48,474 nt of DNA from contig CAYTLW010000049.1 in NCBI GenBank assembly GCA_964438735.1, forward strand, positions 1-48,474, in the 5' to 3' direction. The position numbers were made by a program, and so were the translations under genes. This document shows, in pieces, positions 24,732 through 33,113 of the stretch. The notes below the pieces were generated by a model, which saw nothing but the letters and a program-made list of their open reading frames with translations, did no database searches and was not told the origin of the DNA. Position 1 is the stretch's first letter. The number at the start of each line of letters is the position of its first letter. The stretch comes from CAYTLW01 sp964438735 (GTDB taxonomy: Bacteria; Myxococcota_A; UBA9042).

Positions 24732-25196
24732 ATGGCAACCGATCGAGAGCAGCATATGCAGACCTTGCGCAATGCAGCGCTGAGTCGTGATCCCGACGCC
24801 CGTGCCGACCTCTATGGCGACGCCATGCGCAATGGTCTCGAGGCAGCGGTACCGTGGCTGGCCGCCGATGCCACCGGCGACGATCGGGTCGCGTTGGCCA
24901 TGTTCATGCGCGCCTTCCCGCGGCCGGCGTGGTTGCCCTCTCTGGGTGCCTGGCAGGGCGATGCCAATGAAGCAGTACGCGCCGCCGTCGTGGCCGCGGT
25001 GGTTCTGCAGTCCCCGACCGATGATGTGGCCACCATCTTCGACAACGCTCTTGGCGACACGTCGACCATGGTGCGGATTCGTGCGGTGCGGGCGATGGCC
25101 GACAACGGCGCGGCGCGCTGGCGGCCGCTACTGGAACGGGCCTGCGCCGACGAAGATGGCGCCGTGCGTGCGAGGGCCACCGAAGCGTTGCGATAG
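24732..25196 (+). CDS. Small cytoplasmic HEAT-repeat-like protein
   Basis: 154 residues from ATG 24732, with GAGGAG overlapping the upstream stop. Almost entirely helical, with repeats such as ANEAVRAAVVAAVV and STMVRIRAVRAMADNGA, typical of HEAT/PBS repeats. No signal peptide, so it is predicted to stay in the cytoplasm, unlike its lipoprotein neighbour. Only five bases separate its stop from the convergent TPR gene. Confidence 0.7.
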   Translation: MATDREQHMQTLRNAALSRDPDARADLYGDAMRNGLEAAVPWLAADATGDDRVALAMFMRAFPRPAWLPSLGAWQGDANEAVRAAVVAAVVLQSPTDDVATIFDNALGDTSTMVRIRAVRAMADNGAARWRPLLERACADEDGAVRARATEALR

Positions 25197-25201
25197 CACC
25201 T

Positions 25202-26008
25202 TCAGAAGCGCCAGGCGAGCAGCAGTTCACCGCCGCCTGGACGCGATCGCCACTGTGCACGACGCGACCCCGGCGAGGTCGCAAGCATCCACAGCCCGGC
25301 ACCGACGGCCAGCGCACCAACCCCCAGCAGCCCGCCGCCCACGCCCAGTCGCAGATTGGCTGCGCTCTCCCGCTCGAGCGCGTCGTCGCGGTCGCCGATG
25401 ACCAATCCCTGGTCGTCCTTCTTCTCCAGGTCCTCGGCCAACTCGTCCTTGGCCTGCGAGCCGGTGACCGCCAGCCAGGTGCCAGTGCCTGCGGCGAGCG
25501 CGCCCGTGACGATGCAGACCCAGCTCCACGGGCGCTTCCAGTCGTGGGCGCTGTCCACCATGGGCCCGAACTCATGGGCCGGGAACTTTGCGGCGGCGGG
25601 CGCTTTGGCCGGCGGCCCCGATTTGGTTGCTGCCGGGATTTCGTTCAGGAATCGCTGCGCCCGCTCGCGCATCCGATGGTCCTTCGGTGCTCGGTCGAGA
25701 AAGCCCGCATAGCAACCTCTCGCCCACCCGAGATCACCCGCCAGATGGCTGGCGCGGGCGGCGCTGTAGAGGTAGTTGAAGTCGTCCGGGTCCAGGGCCA
25801 TGGCCTCGCGAAACATCTTGGCGGCCATCGCGTATTTGCCACGGGTGGCCAGGTCCTTGCCCAGGGTGGCGTACTCCAGGGCCCGGGCCGCGTCTTCCTT
25901 GGGCTGCGCGTGCCCCGCAAAGGCGAAGGTCAGGCAGCCGGCGCAGACCAGCACGGCCGCGATGCGGGCGCCACTAGAAGTCCAGGATCGTCTTGTCACT
26001 GCCGACAC
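25202..26008 (-). CDS. TPR-like exported protein, partner 1 of kinase-TPR pair
   Basis: 268 residues from GTG 26008, chosen because AAGGAGG sits six bases upstream and residues 1-34 then make a good signal peptide (ending AFAGHAQP); the frame is open to 26155 with a low-complexity Arg-rich leader. It overlaps the end of the kinase gene by 35 bp. Residues about 40-125 are TPR-like helices (GKYAMAAKMFREAMALDP, LYSAARASHLAGDLGWA). Two hydrophobic helices follow (about 165-190 and 225-250) around a charged loop. The C-terminus ends in alternating residues closing in LLLAWRF, like an outer-membrane terminal strand. Paralogues are at 33252 and 47253. Role unknown; coupling to the kinase is inferred. 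Confidence 0.75.
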   Translation of the reverse strand: MSAVTRRSWTSSGARIAAVLVCAGCLTFAFAGHAQPKEDAARALEYATLGKDLATRGKYAMAAKMFREAMALDPDDFNYLYSAARASHLAGDLGWARGCYAGFLDRAPKDHRMRERAQRFLNEIPAATKSGPPAKAPAAAKFPAHEFGPMVDSAHDWKRPWSWVCIVTGALAAGTGTWLAVTGSQAKDELAEDLEKKDDQGLVIGDRDDALERESAANLRLGVGGGLLGVGALAVGAGLWMLATSPGSRRAQWRSRPGGGELLLAWRF

Positions 26009-28028
26009 GGCCGGCCTCCTTCTTGTCCGGTTTCGGCGCGATGGCTTTGTCGCTCGCCTTGTCGGGTGGGTCGCCGGCAGCCACGGGCGGCGGGGGCGGA
26101 GCCTCGACCGGTTTGTCTTCTGGCGGCGGCGCGGCCTGTGGCGCCGGCGGAGCATCTGCAGCCGGCGGGGCGGCGATTGCCGTCTTGGGCTTCACCTCGA
26201 CCAATGGCTCAGAGCCCCTGGCGGGCCGGGCCTTGCGTGCTGTGCGGCCCGACGGCGGCTTGGGTCTGGCCCGACGCCGCGCCTCCTGCAGCATCGTGGC
26301 GTAGGCGGGGTTGTCCGGGTCCAACTTCGTGGCCCGCTCCAGGAGGGTAACCTTGCGCGCCACATCGGGCTCGCGCAACGCCTCGGCGACGGCCTTGTCG
26401 GCGGCATGGCGATCGGCGGCACTGATGACGGGCGCCGGGGTTTCAGAGTCGGCGCGAGGGGCTTCCTTGGCGCCTGCTTTGGGCGGGGCCGCTGCAGGAG
26501 CGGCTGCGCGTGGGGCGGGTGCGGCATGTTCGTCGTGGTCGGCGTGGTCACCATGGCGTTCGTGCCACTCGTGCTCTCTGCTCTCCTCTTGCAAGTTGAA
26601 CAGCGCGGCGCCGGCGGCGAGCGCGGCGAAGGCGAGGGCCGCAGTGGCGATCCAGACGACTTTCTTTGACGATTGCGGAGCGGGTGCGGGTTGGGGTTGG
26701 AGTTCAGGTTCAGGGTGAGCGGAGCGAGCCGACGGGGGTGATATTTCATCACCCTCGGAGGTGGGTTCGGGGTGAGCGGAGCGAGCCGACGGGGGTGATA
26801 TTTCATCACCCTCGGAGGTGGGTTCGGGTTCAGGCTCGGGCTCAGGTTTGGGTTCAGGCTCAGGTTCGGGAGCTGGCGCGGCGGCTGAGATGCGGCGGAC
26901 CGGGGTTACGGGGGTCTCTTCGGTCGGAGCTTCGGAGCCCGGGGTTTCCTCCATGGACGCGCTGCCTGGATTCGGTGGCGTCATGGCGGCGATGGTCTGC
27001 AGGGTTTGTGAGTCCAGGCGCAGCGGGGTCAACGCCTGGCTGTCGAACACGCCCGATTGCAAGGACTCCAGGGCCTTGCGCATCTCCTTTGCGTCTTGGA
27101 AACGATCATCCGGCACCTTGGCCATGGCTTTCATCACCAGGCGGCAGAAGCGTTCGCTGACCGGTCGTGCGACCAAGTCCCGCGGATCGGGCACCGGCTC
27201 GAAGATGTGCATATGCCCAAGCGCGAAGAGGTCTTCGCTGACATAAGGCATCCTGCCGGTGACGCAGAGGAAGAGAATCACGCCGAGCGCATACAGGTCG
27301 CTGCGGCCATCGATATCGCCGCCGCGGAACTGCTCTGGGCTCATGTAGGCGGGGGTGCCGAGGGTGCGCCCCTCGCCGGTGAGCGAGGAGTCGTGCGTTC
27401 GAGCGATGCCGAAGTCGAGCACCTTGACCACGGTTTCATCGTCGCCCATGGAGGCGATCATGATGTTGCCCGGCTTCAGATCGCGATGAACGAGCTCGCG
27501 CTTGTGGGCCTCGGCCAGGCTGCGCAACACCGGGATGGCGATGTTGACGGACTCCTTCTCGCTGAGCGCGCTCTGCTTCTCCATCAGGTTGAGCAGCAGC
27601 CGATCGAGCGAATGTCCGTGCAGCATCTCCATGGCGATGAAGAGCGGCCCATCCTCCACCTGGCCGACATCAAAGACCCGCACCGTATGCGGACAGGTCA
27701 ACTGGGCGGTGATCTGGGCTTCGCGGTAGAACCGGCGCACGATCTTCTGGTCGACACGTCCCGGGTCCACGCTGAGCAGCTTCAGCGCCATTTGCTGGCC
27801 GGTAGCCAACTGAGTCGCCGCGTACACAGCGCCATAGCCGCCCAATCCCAGCGCGCCGGTGATCCGGTAGCGGTCGTTGACCAGGTCGCCAGGCTCGAAA
27901 CTCAGCGCACCGCGGGCGAATCCAGACAGCACCACGGTCGGCGCGTCATCATCCGGGCAGCGCTTTTCGGTGGTTGTGCGGCCGCAATTGGGACACTGAC
28001 GGGTCTGCGCAGACTCTTCGGCGGTCAT
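25974..28028 (-). CDS. Transmembrane Ser/Thr protein kinase 1
   Basis: 684 residues from ATG 28028. An N-terminal zinc-ribbon-like motif (CPNCG-x7-C) precedes a complete Hanks-type kinase domain: GLGGYGAV glycine loop, catalytic HRDLKPGN, DFG in LDFGIA, and GTPAYMSPEQ. A long Pro/Glu linker contains a 57-bp duplication (see repeat entry). One transmembrane helix (VVWIATAALAFAALAAG) follows, and the presumably periplasmic tail has a TPR-like pair (LLERATKLDPDNPAY) and Pro/Lys-rich sequence. The kinase should phosphorylate Ser/Thr in the cytoplasm and sense something outside. It overlaps the exported TPR gene. It is similar to kinase 2 at 31368 in order and motifs. Confidence 0.93.
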   Translation of the reverse strand: MTAEESAQTRQCPNCGRTTTEKRCPDDDAPTVVLSGFARGALSFEPGDLVNDRYRITGALGLGGYGAVYAATQLATGQQMALKLLSVDPGRVDQKIVRRFYREAQITAQLTCPHTVRVFDVGQVEDGPLFIAMEMLHGHSLDRLLLNLMEKQSALSEKESVNIAIPVLRSLAEAHKRELVHRDLKPGNIMIASMGDDETVVKVLDFGIARTHDSSLTGEGRTLGTPAYMSPEQFRGGDIDGRSDLYALGVILFLCVTGRMPYVSEDLFALGHMHIFEPVPDPRDLVARPVSERFCRLVMKAMAKVPDDRFQDAKEMRKALESLQSGVFDSQALTPLRLDSQTLQTIAAMTPPNPGSASMEETPGSEAPTEETPVTPVRRISAAAPAPEPEPEPKPEPEPEPEPTSEGDEISPPSARSAHPEPTSEGDEISPPSARSAHPEPELQPQPAPAPQSSKKVVWIATAALAFAALAAGAALFNLQEESREHEWHERHGDHADHDEHAAPAPRAAAPAAAPPKAGAKEAPRADSETPAPVISAADRHAADKAVAEALREPDVARKVTLLERATKLDPDNPAYATMLQEARRRARPKPPSGRTARKARPARGSEPLVEVKPKTAIAAPPAADAPPAPQAAPPPEDKPVEAPPPPPVAAGDPPDKASDKAIAPKPDKKEAGRVGSDKTILDF
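26015..26021 (-). promoter_or_regulatory. Shine-Dalgarno inside kinase 1 coding region
   Basis: AAGGAGG lies six bases before the GTG at 26008 and is read within the kinase gene as part of the Lys-Lys-Glu-Ala codons. The same sequence and spacing recurs at 33239-33245 in the second kinase-TPR pair, so translation of the TPR gene is probably coupled to that of the kinase. Confidence 0.7.
26707..26820. repeat. 57-bp tandem duplication containing a palindrome
   Basis: Two nearly identical 57-bp copies (26707-26763 and 26764-26820) differ by one base. Each holds GGGTGAT, ATTTC, ATCACCC, a perfect 7-bp stem and 5-base loop, flanked by further complementary CCGA and TCGG. In frame they encode two copies of a 19-residue segment (core TSEGDEISPPSARSAH) in the kinase 1 linker. 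The AT-rich hairpin looks like a REP-type palindrome in a coding sequence. Confidence 0.85.
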
Positions 28029-28089
28029 CTGGCTGCGCTCCGTTGGGTTCCCGTCAAATCGTGACGGTCACCGTCCGGGTCGGAACGGA

Positions 28090-29919
28090 TCAGCCGTCGA
28101 TGAAGTGCTTGCCACCACCCCGCGCGCCGTCCGCATGGCGCTCGTTATGCGACTTGTCCATGTTCTTAGCGATCTGGGCGCCCGTCAACTGGCTCATCAT
28201 GCCCTTGACCAGCTCCATGGAGGTGCACATGGTGATCGACGTGCCGGTACCCATGACGGCGACATCCTTCTTGGATACGTCGCGACGAATGCTGCCCATG
28301 TAGTTCTGGGTCGAGCAGCCATCGAACATCCACACCTTGTACTGGTCGTTGGCCTTTTCCTTGTAGTCCGCGGTGAACCGCTTGCGCGAGTTCTTGCCGT
28401 CGGTGCCATTCTCCAAGGCCAGGTACATCAGCGCTGACCCGAAAGTGTTCTGCACGTCCGTGTCGTTCATGACCGCGTTGCCGCTGTTGTTGCCGGTGAC
28501 CTTGATGATGCCCTGAGCGGACAGCTTCTTGAGCATGGCGGCCTTTTCGGCTTGGGAGGGGTGCTCCTTGCCTGTCTTCTGCGCGACGTAGTGCTTGCAC
28601 TCGTCGTAACTCATGCGCTGGCCCTCGACCTCGATGTTGTAGTTGCGGTCGAAGTCGGGCCCCGAGCCATAGCGGCCGTGGCCGCTGTACATGGTCACCT
28701 CGTTGTTGAGCATGGACTCCTTGAACTCCTCACCGATGTTCCCCTCCATGTCGGAGTGCACCAGGCGGAAGACGCCCTTGATGTTCTTGCCCAGGTAGGT
28801 GGTGAAGGCGTCGTGCACCCACATCTCACCGGGGCCATCCGGCATGGCCTTGCCGGACTCCTCGTAAGCCTTGGCCGCGCCCGAGGGATCCTGCTTGAAG
28901 CCCATGGCCTGCAGCTCGTTCCTGGCGTAGGCCACATCCTGGTACCAGTGGCCGCCGATGCCCTCGTCATAGCCGACGAAGAGGCCGAACTCGGCGAGCT
29001 TGTCGCTGAACAACTTGTCGTAGTTCAGCTTGGTCTTGCTCAGCACCTGCTGGTGCATGGGCGCGTTCTGGTCCAGCCACGCCAGGGTTCTCGCATACAC
29101 CGTGCCGCTGGACTGGCCGGGCTCGAGCAGGTTCTTGTCCTTCTGCAGCTTCTCCACGGCGCCCTTGGTGCCGCCACCGTACTGGCCGTCGACGCCGTTG
29201 GTGTCGTAGCCGGAGGCGCCGAGCGCGCGTTGCACGCCGTAGACGTGGGCCCGTTTGGCCGAACCGGGCAGCAGCGCGGCGCCGGCAAGGACAGGATCCA
29301 GGGCGCTGGCGAAGTCGCGCATGTTCAGGTTGGTCACCGACGATGGGATGGTGATCTCGGCCGGCGCCAGATCGGCGTTGGCGTCGCTGCCACCGCCATC
29401 GGCCGTGTCATCGACCACGTCGGCGCTGTTATCGTCTGGCTCCGGCGTGGTGTCGTTGCCGCCGGGCTGGGCGTCGGCGTTGTCGTCGGTCGTCGGCCCG
29501 GTGTCGGTGGCCCCGCCGCCGCCAGAGGAGTCCATGGCGCCGAGCGTGTTCTTGCCGATGATGCCGTCCGAGCTCAGGCCGTGATCGGTCTGCCACGACT
29601 TGACCGCAGCGGTGGTCTTCTTGCCCCAGCTGCCGTCGGCCCCCCAGCGGCCCAGGTCATAGCCGGCGCCGATGAGGAATTGCTGGATGGCCCGCACCGC
29701 GGGGCCACGAGCACCCTGGCGCAACAGCGCGCCGCCCTTGGCTACGGTCTCCAGGACGTGGTCGCCGCTGAACGCCGAGTTGGTCAGCGCACCACCGCCC
29801 GGGGCGTTGGGATGCTGGACCTCGCGCTGAACATCAGGGCCGCCGCCCGGGGCGTCGTCGACCTGGTTGTTGCGCTGGTTGCGGTGGTTCTGTTGGGGGC
29901 CGGCGTGTCCGATGGCCAT
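28090..29919 (-). CDS. Peptidoglycan-binding protein with putative clan CD protease domain
   Basis: 609 residues from ATG 29919 (the frame extends to 30474, but upstream sequence is low quality and opposes tyrA). Residues 1-45 are polar with no signal peptide. Residues about 55-120 match a peptidoglycan-binding domain (LRQGARGPAVRAIQQFL, DGSWGKKTTAAVKSWQ); an Asp/Thr/Pro linker follows; a second such domain lies near 215-275 (YGVQRALGASGYDTNG, GGGTKGAVEKLQ). In the C-terminal 250 residues, MYSGHGRYGSG and later VWMFDGCSTQNY give a His-Gly and Asp-Gly-Cys pair in the order and spacing of caspase-like (clan CD) cysteine peptidases. This is motif recognition only. It could be a cell-wall-targeted effector exported by a non-Sec route (inference). 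Confidence 0.65.
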   Translation of the reverse strand: MAIGHAGPQQNHRNQRNNQVDDAPGGGPDVQREVQHPNAPGGGALTNSAFSGDHVLETVAKGGALLRQGARGPAVRAIQQFLIGAGYDLGRWGADGSWGKKTTAAVKSWQTDHGLSSDGIIGKNTLGAMDSSGGGGATDTGPTTDDNADAQPGGNDTTPEPDDNSADVVDDTADGGGSDANADLAPAEITIPSSVTNLNMRDFASALDPVLAGAALLPGSAKRAHVYGVQRALGASGYDTNGVDGQYGGGTKGAVEKLQKDKNLLEPGQSSGTVYARTLAWLDQNAPMHQQVLSKTKLNYDKLFSDKLAEFGLFVGYDEGIGGHWYQDVAYARNELQAMGFKQDPSGAAKAYEESGKAMPDGPGEMWVHDAFTTYLGKNIKGVFRLVHSDMEGNIGEEFKESMLNNEVTMYSGHGRYGSGPDFDRNYNIEVEGQRMSYDECKHYVAQKTGKEHPSQAEKAAMLKKLSAQGIIKVTGNNSGNAVMNDTDVQNTFGSALMYLALENGTDGKNSRKRFTADYKEKANDQYKVWMFDGCSTQNYMGSIRRDVSKKDVAVMGTGTSITMCTSMELVKGMMSQLTGAQIAKNMDKSHNERHADGARGGGKHFIDG

Positions 29920-30126
29920 GATTCGCTCCGGCAGCGGCGCCGATCCTGTCAGCCATCGAACTGGCGTTGACGTGGCGCACGACTGCACCGTCATCAAAGC
30001 ACCCGCCGGCCGGGATCTCAATGTCCCGCGCATGCGAGGACTTGCGCGCCTGGGGGATCCATGCCCCGTTCCTGCGCCATTGACGCGTTGTCCCGCCGGC
30101 GCCAGCATCGCCATCGGAGGCACACC

Positions 30127-31209
30127 ATGGCAACCACGCCGCAGTCCCTGGGCATCGTCGGGCACGGTCGTTTCGGCCGCGCCCTGGGCCAACTGCTGGC
30201 CGACGCGGGGCATCGCGTGCTCGTCTGGGACGTGGCGGAGAAGGCCGAACCCCGACCGCCGGTACAGCATGCCCCATCTCTGGCTGATCTTGTGGCCGGC
30301 GTGAACTGGCTGGTGGTCAGCGTGCCGGTGCCGGCGACCCGGGCCGTGCTGCAGGCTCTGCGGCCGCATCTTCGACCCCACCAGGTCGTGTTGGATGTGG
30401 GCAGCGTCAAGACCGGCCCAAGTGAGGATCTCGAGGCCGTTCTCGGTGCCCATATCCCTTGGGTTGCCACCCACCCGCTCTTTGGCCCCGCCAGCCTGGC
30501 ACTGGGCGAGCGGCCGCTACGGGTGGTGGTCTGCCCCAACCGCCATCATGCACAGGCCGTGACGCGGACCATCTCATTGTGGCGTCAACTGGGCTGCGAG
30601 GTGCTGCAACAGGACGCCCACGAGCACGATCGCCTCATGGCCGCCACCCACGCCCTGGCCTTCTTCGTGGCCAAGGGCCTGCTGGACGCCGGCGCCGCGT
30701 TCGATGTGCCGCATGCGCCCCCCTCGGCTCGCGGGTTGGCTCGCACGCTGCGCGCCGTGCGCTCCGATGCCGGCCATCTGCTGTCGGTGCTGCATCGATC
30801 CAATCCCTACGCCGAGCCGCTGCGCGTCCGTCTGATCGACGCCCTCAGCGCCCTTCACGAGCGCTTGCAGCAACCCGAAGAGCAGGCCATCGCCGATGAT
30901 CCGGCGCTGACCATTCCGGACCTGGGGCAACGGTCGCCGGAGCTGCGCCAGGCCCGCGATCTCATCGACGAGGTGGATCGCGAACTGATCGCCTTGCTGG
31001 CGCGCCGGGCGGGGCTCGCGCGCAGGGCGCTGCAGGCCAAGGACGAGTTGGGCAGTGGTGTGCGCGATCCGGAGCGAGAGCGACAGCTCCTGGCCGACCG
31101 GCGGGCGTTGGCGGTTGAACATGGCCTCGACCCCGACGCGCTGGCCGACATCTTCCGAACAGTCCTACGTTTCTCGGTCGCCCACCAGGAGCGCACCGAG
31201 CCACGCTGA
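30127..31209 (+). CDS. tyrA: Prephenate dehydrogenase-chorismate mutase fusion
   Basis: 360 residues from ATG 30127, preceded by CGGAGG. Residues 5-270 are a prephenate dehydrogenase: Rossmann motif GIVGHGRFGRALG, VLDVGSVK and the catalytic-His motif THPLFGP, then a helical dimerisation region. Residues about 280-350 are an AroQ-type chorismate mutase (ARDLIDEVDRELIALLARR, RDPERERQLL). It converts chorismate to prephenate and then to 4-hydroxyphenylpyruvate for tyrosine synthesis. The domain order (dehydrogenase first) is the reverse of E. coli TyrA. No other aromatic amino acid genes adjoin. Confidence 0.9.
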   Translation: MATTPQSLGIVGHGRFGRALGQLLADAGHRVLVWDVAEKAEPRPPVQHAPSLADLVAGVNWLVVSVPVPATRAVLQALRPHLRPHQVVLDVGSVKTGPSEDLEAVLGAHIPWVATHPLFGPASLALGERPLRVVVCPNRHHAQAVTRTISLWRQLGCEVLQQDAHEHDRLMAATHALAFFVAKGLLDAGAAFDVPHAPPSARGLARTLRAVRSDAGHLLSVLHRSNPYAEPLRVRLIDALSALHERLQQPEEQAIADDPALTIPDLGQRSPELRQARDLIDEVDRELIALLARRAGLARRALQAKDELGSGVRDPERERQLLADRRALAVEHGLDPDALADIFRTVLRFSVAHQERTEPR

Positions 31210-31211
31210 CA

Positions 31212-31227
31212 CGCTCCGCCTGGAGCG
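31212..31227 (+). terminator. Hairpin just after tyrA (weak terminator candidate)
   Basis: CGCTCC, GCCT, GGAGCG: a perfect 6-bp stem with a tetraloop beginning three bases after the tyrA stop. No T tract follows, so it could be a weak or Rho-assisted terminator or mere coincidence in GC-rich DNA. Confidence 0.3.
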
Positions 31228-31367
31228 GGCCTCGTGGTCCCCGGATGCCATCGGGCGGTCGCTTCGCCTCGTGCGCATGCGCGGTTGCCCGAGCCATGCG
31301 CACGCGCGGTTGCGACGACCGCCGGGCCATGCAACCATGACGGCCCCGTTTTCTGACCCATGCGACC

Positions 31368-33113
31368 ATGAGCCAAGAAGCAGACACCAGATACTGCCCG
31401 GTATGCGGCACCGAGACCGCGGCGATGCATTGCGAAGCCGATGGCGTTGCGACGGTGCGCAAGCGGCGCTTCGGCAAGGACGCGCTGTCCTATGGCGCAG
31501 GGGATCTGATCGACCGCTACCGGATCACGGGAATCCTGGGCAAGGGCGCCTATGGCGCGGTCTACTCGGCTCAGCACACGGGCACCGGTCAGCCCTGCGC
31601 CATCAAGTTGCTGGCGCTCGACCCGCAGGGCGCCGGCGACGACGTCACGCGGCGCTTCTTCCAGGAGGCCCGGGTGACCGCCTCGCTGCGGCACCAGAAC
31701 ACGATCCGGGTTTTCGACGTCGGCCAGGCGGAAGACGGGCCGCTGTACATCGCCATGGAGCTGCTCAACGGCCCCTCCATGGCCCAGTATCTGGTCCACC
31801 TGATGCAGTCCGGCGAGGCCATGTCCGAGCTGGCGACCATCGACGTGATCACGCCGCTGCTGGGCAGCCTGGCCGAGGCCCACACAGCCGGGCTGGTCCA
31901 TCGCGACATCAAACCGGGCAACATCATCTTGTCCACGGGGCCTGAGGGCGAGACGGTCGCCAAGCTGCTGGACTTTGGCATCGCTCGCACGGTGGATTCG
32001 TCGCTAACGGCCACCGGAAACTCGCTCGGCACCCCGGCGTACATGAGTCCAGAGCAGTGCCAGGGCAAGCCGCTGGACGGTCGCAGTGACCTGTACTCGG
32101 TCGCGATCCTGGCCTACCTCTGCGTGACCGGGCGTCTGCCCTTCCAGAGCCGCGATCCGCTGGCGCTGATGTACATGCAGTGCAGCGAACCGCCCCTGGA
32201 TCCACGGGAGTGGACCAATGCGCCGCTGAGCGACGGTTTCGTCGAGGTGCTGATGCGGGCCCTGGCCAAGTTGCCCGATGAACGATTCGCCGATGCGCGC
32301 GCCATGCGCACCGCGCTGAGTACCATCCGCCGGGATACCTGGCCGGACGCGCCACTGTTCGCCATGGATACGGGCACCTCATTCGACGTGATCGAGGTGT
32401 CGGGTACCGATTCGGACCTGCGCGCAGCGGCAGCGGGAGAGCAACCGGATCCGCCCTCCGAAGCGAGCACCACCAGCCAGCCGTCCGTCGAGGAGGAAGG
32501 GGAGTACAAACCACCGCACGACCCCGACCCCACGGCGTCGCTGCCCTCTTCGCGTACCACGTCGCCCGTTCGTGACAACCAGGAGGCGCCCAGCACCGAC
32601 TCGCTGGATGAGCTGGGCGCGCTTGGCGAAACCACGTCCAAAGTGGTGGACGCCCTCGTCCCCGAGGTGCAGGAGCCCGCCCCGGCGCAAGACACGGCCA
32701 AGCGTCGCAGCCCCATGAAATGGGTCCTCACCGCGGCTGTCGTGGTCGCTGTGGCGGTCGGTCTGGTCATCGGCCTGGGCGGTGACCCGCCGCCGGAGCC
32801 CGCGACACTTGCCGCGCCGGAGGCCGAGCCCCCGCCGTCCAAGGAGTCGCTGGCCGCCGACAAGCAGGTGGCCGCAAAGGCAACTCCAGCCGACAAGGCG
32901 GCGCCCGACCCCGACAAGGCTGCGAAGGCGCCAGCGCCGGGTTCGATCCACCCGGCCGGGGCGGCGGCCACGCCAGCGCCCACCACGGCCCAGGTCGAGG
33001 CGCGCGTCGCGGCGAACATGGGTAAGAAGGCGCAAGCCCTGGAGAAGAAATTGAATTCATGGCCGAAGCCGCCAAACTCGATCCGGCCAACGAGGAGTAC
33101 GCCACCTTGTTGA
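31368..33113 (+). CDS. Transmembrane Ser/Thr protein kinase 2 (tail frameshifted)
   Basis: 581 residues as read from ATG 31368. N-terminal zinc-ribbon-like CPVCG-x7-C, then a full Hanks-type kinase domain: GKGAYGAVY, catalytic HRDIKPGN, LDFGIAR and GTPAYMSPEQ. A polar linker (about 330-440) is followed by one transmembrane helix (WVLTAAVVVAVAVGLVIG) and an Ala/Pro/Lys-rich tail. Shortly before the stop the frame changes: the TPR-like element that kinase 1 has at this point (LDPDNPAYATML) is found here in another frame (LDPANEEYATLL, from about 33046). The kinase and membrane parts are intact, so the product may still work. No clear Shine-Dalgarno precedes the start. Confidence 0.9.
   Translation: MSQEADTRYCPVCGTETAAMHCEADGVATVRKRRFGKDALSYGAGDLIDRYRITGILGKGAYGAVYSAQHTGTGQPCAIKLLALDPQGAGDDVTRRFFQEARVTASLRHQNTIRVFDVGQAEDGPLYIAMELLNGPSMAQYLVHLMQSGEAMSELATIDVITPLLGSLAEAHTAGLVHRDIKPGNIILSTGPEGETVAKLLDFGIARTVDSSLTATGNSLGTPAYMSPEQCQGKPLDGRSDLYSVAILAYLCVTGRLPFQSRDPLALMYMQCSEPPLDPREWTNAPLSDGFVEVLMRALAKLPDERFADARAMRTALSTIRRDTWPDAPLFAMDTGTSFDVIEVSGTDSDLRAAAAGEQPDPPSEASTTSQPSVEEEGEYKPPHDPDPTASLPSSRTTSPVRDNQEAPSTDSLDELGALGETTSKVVDALVPEVQEPAPAQDTAKRRSPMKWVLTAAVVVAVAVGLVIGLGGDPPPEPATLAAPEAEPPPSKESLAADKQVAAKATPADKAAPDPDKAAKAPAPGSIHPAGAAATPAPTTAQVEARVAANMGKKAQALEKKLNSWPKPPNSIRPTRSTPPC

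Noticed and set aside
26009..26155. Longer N-terminus for TPR 1
   Set aside because: The extension is Arg/Pro low complexity, overlaps the kinase further and has no ribosome site, whereas GTG 26008 has an ideal one.
31270..31365. Repeated CATGCGC/GGTTGC elements before kinase 2
   Set aside because: Short and imperfect; could be chance or weak operator repeats, not enough to call a site.
33040..33062. Programmed -1 frameshift in kinase 2
   Set aside because: No canonical slippery heptamer or following stable stem is visible; loss of one A is simpler.
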